This document shows, in pieces, positions 52,175 through 60,320 of a DNA stretch of 64,000 nucleotides. The position numbers and the translations under genes are program-made. The stretch spans positions 215,222 to 279,221 of the forward strand of contig CAJUIS010000001.1 of assembly GCA_910586645.1 (NCBI GenBank). Direction: 5' to 3'. Below the pieces are notes generated by a model. It ran no database searches. It was not told the DNA's origin and saw only the letters and a list, made by a program, of their open reading frames with translations. Within the stretch, counting starts at the first letter, position 1. Each line of letters begins with the position of its first letter. Origin of the DNA: an uncultured Lachnospiraceae bacterium (GTDB lineage: Bacteria > Bacillota > Clostridia > Lachnospirales > Lachnospiraceae).

Positions 52175-53344
52175 ATGGACTATGGAAAAAAAGCACTGAC
52201 TGCCCACAGAGAATGGAATGGAAAAATAGAAACCGTTGCAAAATCACCTGTAAAAGACCGTGATGCGCTTTCTGTCGCCTATACGCCCGGCGTTGCAGAA
52301 CCATGCAGAGCCATTGCAGAAAACCAGGCGGAAGCCTATGCCTATACCATGAAAGCAAACACGGTCGCCGTCGTATCCGACGGAAGCGCCGTACTTGGGC
52401 TTGGCAATATCGGCCCCTATGCCGCAATGCCCGTTATGGAAGGAAAATGCGTCCTTTTCAAAGAATTCGGCGGCGTCAACGCCGTTCCCATCTGCCTTGA
52501 CACACAGGATACCGAAGAAATCATACGCACAGTAAAATATATCGCTCCTGCTTTTGGAGGAATCAATCTGGAAGACATTTCCGCACCGCGGTGTTTTGAA
52601 ATCGAAGAACGCTTAAACGCGCTGCTTGACATTCCGGTTTTCCATGACGATCAGCACGGTACGGCCATCGTAGTCTTAGCAGGCATTATCAACGCCTTAA
52701 AAGTAACCGGAAAAGAAATGAAAAACTGCAAAGTCGTGGTAAACGGCGCAGGCTCCGCCGGCATCGCCATTGCCAGACTGCTTTTAACCTATGGGTTTTC
52801 CCATGTCATTATGTGCGACAAAGAAGGAATCATCGGAGCAGACTATCCGAATCTGAACTGGATGCAGCAAAAAATGACAGAGGTGACAAATCCGGATGAT
52901 GCGCATGGAACGCTTGCGGACGCCCTAAAAGGAGCCGATATCTTTGTAGGCGTTTCCGCACCTAACATCGTAAGCCCCGAAATGGTTTCCTCCATGAACA
53001 AAGACGCCATCCTTTTTGCCATGGCAAATCCGGTTCCTGAAATCATGCCGGACGCGGCAAAGGCTGCCGGCGCAAAAGTCGTCGGCACCGGCAGAAGCGA
53101 TTTCCCAAACCAGATTAATAACGTTGTCGCCTTTCCCGGAATTTTCAAAGGCGCGCTGGAAGGCCGCGCGTCTAAAATTACGGAAGATATGAAGCTCGCC
53201 GCCGCAAAAGCGATTGCAGGGCTTGTCAGCGAAAAAGATTTAAATGAAAATCATATCATGCCGGAAGCCTTTGATCCGCGCGTGGCAAAAGCCGTCAGCG
53301 ACGCCGTAAAAGCTCATATCGAAGAAAGGGAACAAAATGGCTGA
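52175..53344 (+). CDS. NAD(P)-dependent malic enzyme
   Basis: 389 residues, the short bacterial type. It oxidatively decarboxylates malate to pyruvate. Conserved segments are VAYTPGVAEPCRAIAEN, catalytic VVSDGSAVLGLGNIGP, the metal-binding VFHDDQHGTAIVVLAG, and the nucleotide-binding VVVNGAGSAGIAIARLLL. NAD versus NADP preference cannot be assigned. GGGAG lies upstream of ATG 52175. The 3' end overlaps the DUF4364 gene by 8 bases. Confidence 0.95.
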   Translation: MDYGKKALTAHREWNGKIETVAKSPVKDRDALSVAYTPGVAEPCRAIAENQAEAYAYTMKANTVAVVSDGSAVLGLGNIGPYAAMPVMEGKCVLFKEFGGVNAVPICLDTQDTEEIIRTVKYIAPAFGGINLEDISAPRCFEIEERLNALLDIPVFHDDQHGTAIVVLAGIINALKVTGKEMKNCKVVVNGAGSAGIAIARLLLTYGFSHVIMCDKEGIIGADYPNLNWMQQKMTEVTNPDDAHGTLADALKGADIFVGVSAPNIVSPEMVSSMNKDAILFAMANPVPEIMPDAAKAAGAKVVGTGRSDFPNQINNVVAFPGIFKGALEGRASKITEDMKLAAAKAIAGLVSEKDLNENHIMPEAFDPRVAKAVSDAVKAHIEEREQNG

Positions 53345-53852
53345 TCCGAATACGATTTACAAGATAACAATTTTAGCCATGCTGGATAAAGTGGATTTTC
53401 CGCTCTCCAACACACAGATTTCCAACTTTTTCCTCGAACATGATTACACAGATTATTTTACCGTTCAGCAGATCATCAGCGGACTTTTAGATTCTGAACT
53501 GATTCATGCAGAATCCACGCACAACAACACCCAGTACCGCATCACCGCCCCGGGACGGGAAACACTCGTCTTTTTTAAAGATAAAATCACGCCTGCCATT
53601 GAAGCGGACATGAGCTCTTATTTTGAAAAAAATAAAATGGAATTAAAAAATGAAAATTCCATTCTCGCCGATTTCTATAAATCCACCGTTTCCGGATTCG
53701 ATGTGCGCTGCCAGTTAAAGGAGAATAATATTTCTGTCATTGATTTGACCATCCATGTAAAAACAAAGGCGCAGGCCAAAGCCGTCTGCGAAAACTGGCA
53801 GAAACAGACGCTTGATATTTACACCTACCTGATGGATTCACTGATTCAGTAA
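53337..53852 (+). CDS. DUF4364 protein (winged-helix-like)
   Basis: 171 residues. The N-terminal 80 residues read like a winged helix (IYKITILAMLDKVDFPLSNTQ ... YRITAPGRETLVFF), as in the DUF4364 family common in Clostridia. The C-terminal half is a mixed alpha/beta domain of unknown role. A DNA-binding function is inferred only. The start overlaps malic enzyme by 8 bases, which suggests coupled translation and perhaps a regulatory link to it. A bidirectional terminator follows. Confidence 0.88.
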   Translation: MADPNTIYKITILAMLDKVDFPLSNTQISNFFLEHDYTDYFTVQQIISGLLDSELIHAESTHNNTQYRITAPGRETLVFFKDKITPAIEADMSSYFEKNKMELKNENSILADFYKSTVSGFDVRCQLKENNISVIDLTIHVKTKAQAKAVCENWQKQTLDIYTYLMDSLIQ

Positions 53853-53870
53853 TCCCTTTTTGGGCAAAAG

Positions 53871-53913
53871 AAAAAACCGGAACATTTCCCATACAGAACT
53901 GTTTCGGTTTTTT
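53871..53913 (+). terminator. Bidirectional terminator between DUF4364 and mecA
   Basis: A 14-base arm AAAAAACCGGAACA pairs with TGTTTCGGTTTTTT with one G-T pair; the loop is 15 bases. It ends both convergent transcripts. Confidence 0.85.
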
Positions 53914-53917
53914 CTCT

Positions 53918-54607
53918 CTATAACTGCGCCAGCGTCTCCAACGCCCGTTTTTTCAAAATTACATCTGCATGTTCTTCAAGGAAATTGCTGCGCACACTGT
54001 CCTTTTCGATAGACTTTGCATACTCCATGGACGCCGCCACAAACTCATAAATATATTCCCGTGCGCTCTGATTTAAATCCACCCACAGAAAGTACAGTTT
54101 CGTCTTATCCAGATAATAAAGACGGCTTTTTGCATTGGGATTTTTCGGAAGAATCTGACAGAACTTTCTGACGTCATCAAAAGCGTGAAACGTCAAAAGA
54201 TAAGAATATTTCTCTGCATCTTCTTTTGTTTTCTTTTCTTTCTTCCGGCTTCCGGCCTCTTTTAAAATATCTTCTTTCACATCGGGCTTTTCTTCCCGGA
54301 CTTCTTTTCCGGCAGACGAACCAAACATATTCCGTATATGCTCTAAAATCTCCGCGCTGCTGACCTGACTTTCTGAAAATGTCAAAACGATTTCATCTTC
54401 CGACATAATTGCCGCCTGAATCGACATCATATTTCCGGTTGTTTTAAACCCCACCTCTTCTTCGGCAATCCGAATTAAATTCTCTAAAAATTCTCTGGCA
54501 TTCGGCGTATTGGAAAAAAAATCATCCAGTCCAATGCCATTCTGCTCCAAATCATCCTGGGTCAAAGTACAACGCAGTGACCCGTTATCCATTTTTTCAA
54601 ATTTCAT
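53918..54607 (-). CDS. mecA: Adaptor protein MecA
   Basis: 229 residues. MecA delivers substrates to the ClpC protease in Firmicutes. The N-terminal substrate-binding domain (MKFEKMDNGSLRCTLTQDDL) is joined by an acidic, Lys/Glu-rich linker (about 98-130) to the C-terminal ClpC-binding domain (YSYLLTFHAFDDVRKFCQIL). AAGGA lies about 12 bases before ATG 54607. No competence genes are nearby; the targets are unknown. Confidence 0.9.
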   Translation of the reverse strand: MKFEKMDNGSLRCTLTQDDLEQNGIGLDDFFSNTPNAREFLENLIRIAEEEVGFKTTGNMMSIQAAIMSEDEIVLTFSESQVSSAEILEHIRNMFGSSAGKEVREEKPDVKEDILKEAGSRKKEKKTKEDAEKYSYLLTFHAFDDVRKFCQILPKNPNAKSRLYYLDKTKLYFLWVDLNQSAREYIYEFVAASMEYAKSIEKDSVRSNFLEEHADVILKKRALETLAQL

Positions 54608-54652
54608 AATGCATCACATCCTTACTAATCCCCTATTGACTTACCAATTCCA

Positions 54653-56305
54653 TTATTCCTGCATCACTGCCATCAATGCCGGTATCAATTGTTTTTTTCT
54701 TGAAACCACGCCTTTTAACAAATATCCGTCTTCCTCTCTGGAAGCTGAAAAAGCGCGGCTGATAATTCCGTCTGCAGCATCTCCGGCGCTGATCAGTATC
54801 GTAGATTCTTCTATAATATCCGTCAGCATGACAAAAACCATATCTAACCTGCGTTCTTCTAAGACTTCCGGAATAAAATCTTTTAATTTTTTCCGTACAG
54901 TGTCAAGCTCTTCTTTACTCATTGCGCTCAACTGGGCAACGCCAAACTCATAATTGTCCGCCGTAAATGTCTTAAAATCCTGATAAAAAATTTCTTCCGG
55001 AGACTTACGGTTAAAATCACTGCCTGCCCGAAACATATTCTTTGCAAGTTGTTCAATATCAATCCCGGCAATATTCGCCAATTCTTCCGCAGCCGCCCGA
55101 TCAACGGAAGTACAGGTAGGCGATCGGAACATCAGCGTATCCGAAATAATTGCCGAACACAAAATGCCTGCAATGTCTTTTGGAATTTCAACGCCTTTTT
55201 CCTGATACATCTGAAAAATAATCGTAGAAGTGCATCCAAGCGGCTGATTGCGGAAAAACACAGGAGAAATCGTCTCCAGACTTCCAAGCCTGTGGTGATC
55301 GATAATTTCCAGAATCTCCGCTCCTCCAATGCCGTCTACCGCCTGCGTCTTTTCATTGTGATCCACCAGAATGATTTTCTTTTTCTGTGTATTAAACAGA
55401 TATCTTCTCGAAATCATCCCGACATAATTATTCTCTTCATCCACAATCGGAAAATCCCTGTGACGCACTTTAGACATGACCTCTTTTACATCGTCGACAT
55501 AATCTTCCAAATCAAACTGAATCAGATTATTTTTTGTCATAAAATGTTTGATTGGCATACTCTGATTGATCAGACGGGCCACCGTAAATGTATCATAGGG
55601 CGAACCGATAATCACACAGTCACGTTTCTCCGCAGATGCGACCACCTCTTTGCTGACGGCAAATCCGGAACAAATCACAAGGCAGCTTGCATTATTTTCA
55701 ATCGCATGCATCTGGGATTTTGCGCTTCCTCCCATAATGACAAGATCGTCCGGTTCCATATACTCCTCCAGCCAGTCCGGGCTGGACGTTTCGATTACCA
55801 CTTTTCCTTTCGTAAAATGCGCATGCTTATTCCCTGCCAAAAAATTCCCCTTTAACGTCTCTGCGATATTTTTATAAGACGTTTTCGCTGCGGACAAAAT
55901 CTGATTGTCATATACGTCCATATAGGAAGTTGCAATATCCCTTGTAACAATCAGCCCGTTTAACCTGTCATGCGCGCCTGTAACCGGAAGCGTAACTACA
56001 TTTTCCGTACTCATCAGCTCCCATGCAAGTTTCAGGGAAATCTGGCTGTTTACGCCGGCCGTTCTGCGAAATGAAATGTCTTTGATCTGCGCCCTTACAT
56101 CCGTCACCAGCTCCGGCTCTTTTATCTGAAAGCATTCCAGCACATATTTTGTCTCTTCATTGACGCTCCCTGCGCGTTTCGCTTCATGGAGGATATTCTC
56201 CGTCCTGTTTTTCAGATCCGCATATGCAATTGCGGCACAGATAGAATCTGTATCCGGATTTTTGTGCCCGATAATCCAAATCTTTCTTTCCTGTTCTAAT
56301 CCCAT
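54653..56305 (-). CDS. ppaC: Manganese-dependent inorganic pyrophosphatase with CBS and DRTGG domains
   Basis: 550 residues, the long regulated family II enzyme, which hydrolyses pyrophosphate. The DHH domain begins IIGHKNPDTDSICAAIAYA, and later metal motifs are VDHNEKTQ and EIIDHHRLG. A CBS-DRTGG-CBS insertion (about residues 70-310; LPVTGAHDRLNGLIVTRDIA and FPIVDEENNYVGMISRRYL) should bind adenine nucleotides. The DHHA2 domain is C-terminal. AAGGAAGG lies before ATG 56305. A structured leader precedes it. Confidence 0.93.
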   Translation of the reverse strand: MGLEQERKIWIIGHKNPDTDSICAAIAYADLKNRTENILHEAKRAGSVNEETKYVLECFQIKEPELVTDVRAQIKDISFRRTAGVNSQISLKLAWELMSTENVVTLPVTGAHDRLNGLIVTRDIATSYMDVYDNQILSAAKTSYKNIAETLKGNFLAGNKHAHFTKGKVVIETSSPDWLEEYMEPDDLVIMGGSAKSQMHAIENNASCLVICSGFAVSKEVVASAEKRDCVIIGSPYDTFTVARLINQSMPIKHFMTKNNLIQFDLEDYVDDVKEVMSKVRHRDFPIVDEENNYVGMISRRYLFNTQKKKIILVDHNEKTQAVDGIGGAEILEIIDHHRLGSLETISPVFFRNQPLGCTSTIIFQMYQEKGVEIPKDIAGILCSAIISDTLMFRSPTCTSVDRAAAEELANIAGIDIEQLAKNMFRAGSDFNRKSPEEIFYQDFKTFTADNYEFGVAQLSAMSKEELDTVRKKLKDFIPEVLEERRLDMVFVMLTDIIEESTILISAGDAADGIISRAFSASREEDGYLLKGVVSRKKQLIPALMAVMQE

Positions 56306-56327
56306 GCTTCCTTCCTTTCTGTATATA

Positions 56328-56416
56328 AAAAGCTCCCTGCCCGAAGAGCTTTTCTAATACAGGAAACTGCAGTTCTCCTTCCTGTATAACAAGAAAGGAT
56401 GTCCCGCCAAGCTCTT
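56328..56416 (-). promoter_or_regulatory. Structured leader of ppaC with alternative hairpins
   Basis: On the minus strand, AAGAGCTT (56409-56416) can pair with AAGCTCTT (56344-56351) around an inner 8-bp hairpin (56358-56365 with 56379-56386). The same downstream arm can instead pair with GAGCTTTT (56328-56335), giving a terminator-like hairpin followed by five Ts. The two folds exclude each other, as in an antiterminator/terminator switch. It matches no riboswitch class I recognise. Confidence 0.45.
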
Positions 56417-56497
56417 TTTGCACTGCTTTTTGTGACACCCCAAGATTCTGCCTGTATCTTATATATATTCCCAATTTTCAAAAATGTTACTTGTATT

Positions 56498-57187
56498 TTA
56501 TATAAGACCTAAAATGCGGGCAATCACTCCTGCCAGTCCTGCAAAGTTCAATACAGTAAATACAACAATAACCGTTAATAACTTCTTAAAAGATGAAATC
56601 TCTGAAATGCTCTCCCTGGCCTCCTCCAGCTTCTTGTCCGATTCTTCTATCAAAGCCTGCATATTACGGTAGCACTGCACGCTTTCTGTATGTATTTTCT
56701 CGCTGATCTCATTTTTCAGCCTGTCAAACTGCCCGTTCAGTCCGTCCACTGTCTCCATCAGCGTTTCATTCTGCTCTTTGATCAGGCTGCGGACTTCCTC
56801 ATTTTGCTCTGTGCTGCTGACTGCATTCTCCGCCAAACGCTCCGCGAATGTTTCATTCAGCTCGTTTAATTTGGCGTCCACTTTTTCCACCATTCCGTCT
56901 ATCTGCACTTTAACGCCGGAAACCACACGGTCTGCGGCATCCTGCCGCTCTTCAATCATATCGGAGAGTTCCTTCGCTTTCCCCTCCCGCTCTGCGACAA
57001 TTTCCTGAAGCTCCTGCACTTTATTCTCTTTGGATGAGAGCAGCTCCTGAAGCTGTCTGGCCTTTTCCCTGAATTCATCAATCTGGTTCAACAAAAAATC
57101 TTCTTTTTCCACGTTATCTCTCTTCCTTTCCCGATCGGTTTTGCGGCGGTCTGTATATTCTTTTAATAACTGTACCACTTTCCCCAT
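56498..57187 (-). CDS. Tail-anchored coiled-coil protein of unknown function
   Basis: 229 residues. After a basic N-terminus (residues 1-30) most of the protein is heptad-rich coiled coil (about 30-200), with many Glu, Lys, Gln and Leu and few glycines or prolines. One C-terminal hydrophobic helix (about 205-226) would anchor it with the coil in the cytoplasm. No enzymatic motif or family is recognised. It resembles structural or scaffold proteins only in a general way. AGGAGG lies before ATG 57187 and it has its own promoter. Confidence 0.8.
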   Translation of the reverse strand: MGKVVQLLKEYTDRRKTDRERKRDNVEKEDFLLNQIDEFREKARQLQELLSSKENKVQELQEIVAEREGKAKELSDMIEERQDAADRVVSGVKVQIDGMVEKVDAKLNELNETFAERLAENAVSSTEQNEEVRSLIKEQNETLMETVDGLNGQFDRLKNEISEKIHTESVQCYRNMQALIEESDKKLEEARESISEISSFKKLLTVIVVFTVLNFAGLAGVIARILGLI

Positions 57188-57262
57188 AAAAAATTCCTCC
57201 TAAAGCGCTTTCAGATACGCTTGAAAGTCCGCCATAGCACATCGGCCGTTCTCTGTTTTTTC

Positions 57263-57291
57263 ATTGTAGCATTATCTGGAAAACTTGTAAA
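57263..57291 (-). promoter_or_regulatory. Promoter of the tail-anchored coiled-coil gene
   Basis: TTTACA (57286-57291), 17-base spacer, TACAAT (57263-57268) on the minus strand. Confidence 0.65.
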
Positions 57292-57317
57292 GGAAAAAAC
57301 GCTTCTCTTTCCATGGT

Positions 57318-59732
57318 TTAAAACCGGACGTCCGCCGTACTCATACCGTCCTCATACCCGTACTGGAATATAATATGACAGCCAGATTCTCCCTCTTCTC
57401 TTGCATTGAAAAAAGAAATCTCTTCTGCAGACACGCCCCATTTGTCCGCAAGCTCCTCTTCTCCCGTTGCAAGGTTCCTTTTCCATATGCCGGGCATTTT
57501 TTCCTCTCCCGCCAGATAAAACACAAATCCGTCTTTTACGCCGCATAAAAGTCCCGGTATATCCTGCAGAAACTGAGGACCGCCGGAAAAATCAGGCGAA
57601 ATACGGCACAACGGCTTTTGAGACGCGCTGTCTGTCCAGCCAGAGTAATAAATCCATCCTTCGTCTTCGCAAAGCCCGTCAAATACATGGTACATAATTT
57701 CATCCGCAGTTCTCCTGTCACTGCCGTCCATAGCAATGCTCACCAGCACAGGCGCTTTCAGGTCATTCATCCCGGCCGTCCTGGCCGCTTTGTAAATAAT
57801 CCGGCCGCCCGCGAAAAGAACAGGGCATTCCTTCCAGGTATCCTGGAAAATCAGCGTTTCCAGAATCTGCCGCTCTTCCCCTCTCTGCCTTGTCAAAATC
57901 AGAGCTTCAAAAGGCCATGAAATTTCCCCGTCCGCCTGTTCTCCCGTTACGTCTTCTTCCAGATAATAAAGCCAGCCTTCTTCGTCTTCGTGTAAAAATT
58001 CCCGTCCCACAAGCCTTCGCATCTTTTCCCAGTTTAACCAGGGAATCCCCTGTTCTTCCTGTTCTTTCGAATACTCCAGAAACAGCGGATAAATGTGGGT
58101 GTCCCCTCTGCCATTCTTTCCCACAAGCAGCGACAGCCCCTGCATATCCGTCTCATGGAATATTTCATAATCTTTGGTTCGCAGAGCGTCTTCTGACAGA
58201 TAAGCTGTTTTTCCCGATTCCGTCACAACATAATTTTTCTCTCCATTTTGGAAAAGGCCGTCGAACCCATCTTCTCCAAAAGAAGTAAGCTCTGACCAAG
58301 AAAGGCTTCTTTTCTCTATATCGTAGATGAACTTCTCTGAAGCGTCCGGCTCGTTATACATAAGAATCTGCTTTCCGTCCCCGGAAACTTCTATATGCGT
58401 CGTCTGATCCCCTTGTATAGAAGCAAAGCCCGCTGCTTTTAAATCCAGAAGCTGTTCGATTTTCTGATTCCTGATATCATAAACCAGAAGCCCCCAGTAG
58501 TCATAAATTACAGCCCGTTCTTCCGACGCATAAATAAGCTGCGGAAATACGGAACCGTAAATTGCCTTTGCGGCATCTTTCACAGAAAGTCCGTTCAGCT
58601 TTTTTTGCATCTCTTTTAAATCCGCCGCATCTTTCTTCATCTGATTTTCACTTTCCGCGCTTTTGGAACCCGTTTTTAAATTTTCGGAATCACTTATTCC
58701 ACGTGATCCAAAAGTCACAAAAAAACTTACGGACAACAGAATGCATATACCAAAAGCCGCAGCCAGGACGCCTTTTTTTCTTCTTTTATCAGAAAAAATA
58801 TTGGCAAACCTTTTCTTTAAGGCTTCCGCATCCCTGGAAAATTCACTGGTGCACAGAAATACATTCCGTTTTCCTTTGGCCGCAGCACAGAGCAAAAGCA
58901 TCTCGCTATATCTCTTTTTTTCTTCTTTTGTAAAATTTTTTACAACATGGCTGTCACACAGAAGTTCCATGTCTTTTTCCGCCTGCCGTTCCATCAGAGC
59001 GACAATGGGATTGAACCAGTGAACAGCCCTGGCCAAAGACAGCAGAAACTTTACCCAGATATCTTTTCTTCTGTAATGGGTCAGTTCGTGCTTCAAAATA
59101 AACTCCAATTGCTCCGTTTCATATTCTCTTGCAGGAAGCAGTATTTTCGGCTTTAAAATCCCCATAAGCACAGGAGACGAAACCTCTTTGGAAAGATACA
59201 CAGAAAGTCCCTTTTCCACGAAAAAAAACTGCGTCTTTTTCATTTGGCGGCAGAAAACCCCGTAACACACAATCCGCCACGAAAAAAACGTCACGGTTCC
59301 AGCCGCCCATAATACGGAAGCAAACCAAAGCGCAAGATCTGCCGTCTCTTTTCCGGAACGTTCCTTCTCCATTTCCAAAAAAGAATCCGTCTGCAAATCT
59401 TTTTGTTTTAAATTTCCGGTTTGAAAGCTTTTTGTTTCTGCTTCCCCTGACCATCCTGACGTCCCGCCTGAAACAAACTCATCTTTCCTGTTTTCCAAAG
59501 AAAAATTTTTGTCTTCCTCTGTTTTGCCATCTGGGAAAGAAAGCACAAACGCCTGATTTGGTATAGACAAATCAAAAGGGAAAATAAGCCGTAAGGCAAG
59601 AGCAATCCAGAGAAAATACCGCCAGAAAACCGTGCGTGTCTTTCCAAACAAAGGAGATACCGCCAGAATAACCAAAATCCCGGCGGCGGACAAAGCCGAT
59701 ATCTTTAATGCATTCAAAAATATAGTTCCCAT
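57318..59732 (-). CDS. M56-family membrane metallopeptidase (BlaR1/MecR1-like) with beta-propeller-like outer domain
   Basis: 804 residues. The N-terminal membrane part (helices near 10-28, 38-54, 135-160) carries the zinc protease motif HELTH at 215-219, with downstream Glu in ERQAEKDMELLCDSHV. A fourth helix lies at about 320-340. The outer region (345-804) has repeated aromatic strand motifs (AVIYDYWGLLVYDI, GWIYYSG, DGFVFYLAGEEK) like a beta-propeller, and lacks the STxK penicillin-binding motif of BlaR1. It is expected to cleave the co-transcribed BlaI-type repressor after sensing a signal. It starts 12 bases after that gene. Confidence 0.85.
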   Translation of the reverse strand: MGTIFLNALKISALSAAGILVILAVSPLFGKTRTVFWRYFLWIALALRLIFPFDLSIPNQAFVLSFPDGKTEEDKNFSLENRKDEFVSGGTSGWSGEAETKSFQTGNLKQKDLQTDSFLEMEKERSGKETADLALWFASVLWAAGTVTFFSWRIVCYGVFCRQMKKTQFFFVEKGLSVYLSKEVSSPVLMGILKPKILLPAREYETEQLEFILKHELTHYRRKDIWVKFLLSLARAVHWFNPIVALMERQAEKDMELLCDSHVVKNFTKEEKKRYSEMLLLCAAAKGKRNVFLCTSEFSRDAEALKKRFANIFSDKRRKKGVLAAAFGICILLSVSFFVTFGSRGISDSENLKTGSKSAESENQMKKDAADLKEMQKKLNGLSVKDAAKAIYGSVFPQLIYASEERAVIYDYWGLLVYDIRNQKIEQLLDLKAAGFASIQGDQTTHIEVSGDGKQILMYNEPDASEKFIYDIEKRSLSWSELTSFGEDGFDGLFQNGEKNYVVTESGKTAYLSEDALRTKDYEIFHETDMQGLSLLVGKNGRGDTHIYPLFLEYSKEQEEQGIPWLNWEKMRRLVGREFLHEDEEGWLYYLEEDVTGEQADGEISWPFEALILTRQRGEERQILETLIFQDTWKECPVLFAGGRIIYKAARTAGMNDLKAPVLVSIAMDGSDRRTADEIMYHVFDGLCEDEGWIYYSGWTDSASQKPLCRISPDFSGGPQFLQDIPGLLCGVKDGFVFYLAGEEKMPGIWKRNLATGEEELADKWGVSAEEISFFNAREEGESGCHIIFQYGYEDGMSTADVRF

Positions 59733-59744
59733 AAGCGCTCCTTC

Positions 59745-60113
59745 CTATAAGCTGTCCAGATAATCCTTCAAATCTTTGATTTCATCTTTTGAAATCCCGT
59801 TTCCATCATACAATGCCGCCACAAACTTCCTGACGGAACTTCCATAAAGCTTTTTTAAAATGACTCCGCTTTCCCGTTTCAGGTAATCATTTTCTTTTAC
59901 AAGCGGAATATAACAGTTATTCCTCCCTTCCTTCTCTATTCTGACAAATCCCTTTTCTTCCAGCCTGGAAAGAAATGACAATACCGTTGTTTTTGAAAGA
60001 CGTCTTTTTTTCGGAAGCTTCTCCTCGATCTCCATCCGCGTCATCGGCCTGTCTGCATTCCAAAGAATCATCATCAGCTCCAGTTCTGAATTTGGCAGGG
60101 TTTTATGTTCCAT
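59745..60113 (-). CDS. BlaI/MecI/CopY-family transcriptional repressor
   Basis: 122 residues. A winged-helix domain (LPNSELELMMILWNADRPMTRMEIEEKL ... LSKTTVLSFLSRLEEKGFV) is followed by a C-terminal dimerisation region. Family members repress their own operon until cut by the partner M56 protease, which is encoded next. AAAGGA lies before ATG 60113. An inverted repeat overlaps its promoter. Confidence 0.93.
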   Translation of the reverse strand: MEHKTLPNSELELMMILWNADRPMTRMEIEEKLPKKRRLSKTTVLSFLSRLEEKGFVRIEKEGRNNCYIPLVKENDYLKRESGVILKKLYGSSVRKFVAALYDGNGISKDEIKDLKDYLDSL

Positions 60114-60176
60114 TACGCCGTCCTTTCCGCACAGTCTGTAAATTCTGTGTCATAAATTTCAAGTTTACAAGATTCT

Positions 60177-60234
60177 ATATTCGGCATTTGCCGCACATTG
60201 ATTATATTCTACATTTGCCGAATATAAATGTCAA
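60177..60234 (-). promoter_or_regulatory. Promoter and BlaI-type operator
   Basis: TTGACA (60229-60234), 17-base spacer, TAGAAT (60206-60211) on the minus strand. A perfect 10-bp inverted repeat, ATATTCGGCA (60177-60186) and TGCCGAATAT (60216-60225), places one arm in the spacer and one past the -10. It is the likely binding site of the repressor it controls. Confidence 0.65.
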
Positions 60235-60274
60235 GGTTTTTTGAAAAATCTATGTTCTAATTCATCCATAAAAA

Positions 60275-60315
60275 CAGAAAAGAGGCCGCATCTTATAATG
60301 CAAACCTCTTTTCTG
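60275..60315 (-). terminator. Terminator after the GH20 gene
   Basis: CAGAAAAGAGG/CCTCTTTTCTG 11-bp stem with an inner GCAT/ATGC stem, followed by TTTTT on the minus strand. It lies just after the GH20 stop. Confidence 0.75.
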
Positions 60316-60320
60316 ACAAA

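Noticed and set aside
55049..55855. Plus-strand ORF of 268 codons inside ppaC
   Set aside because: The opposite strand carries a complete, motif-rich pyrophosphatase; no ribosome site or promoter fits the plus-strand frame.
56184..56474. Minus-strand ORF of 96 codons across the ppaC leader and 5' end
   Set aside because: It starts at TTG with no ribosome site and runs 120 bases into ppaC in another frame. The region is better explained by leader RNA structure.
57188..57222. 11-codon ORF ending at the ribosome site of the tail-anchored coiled-coil gene
   Set aside because: There is no Shine-Dalgarno before its ATG and it is too short to separate from chance.
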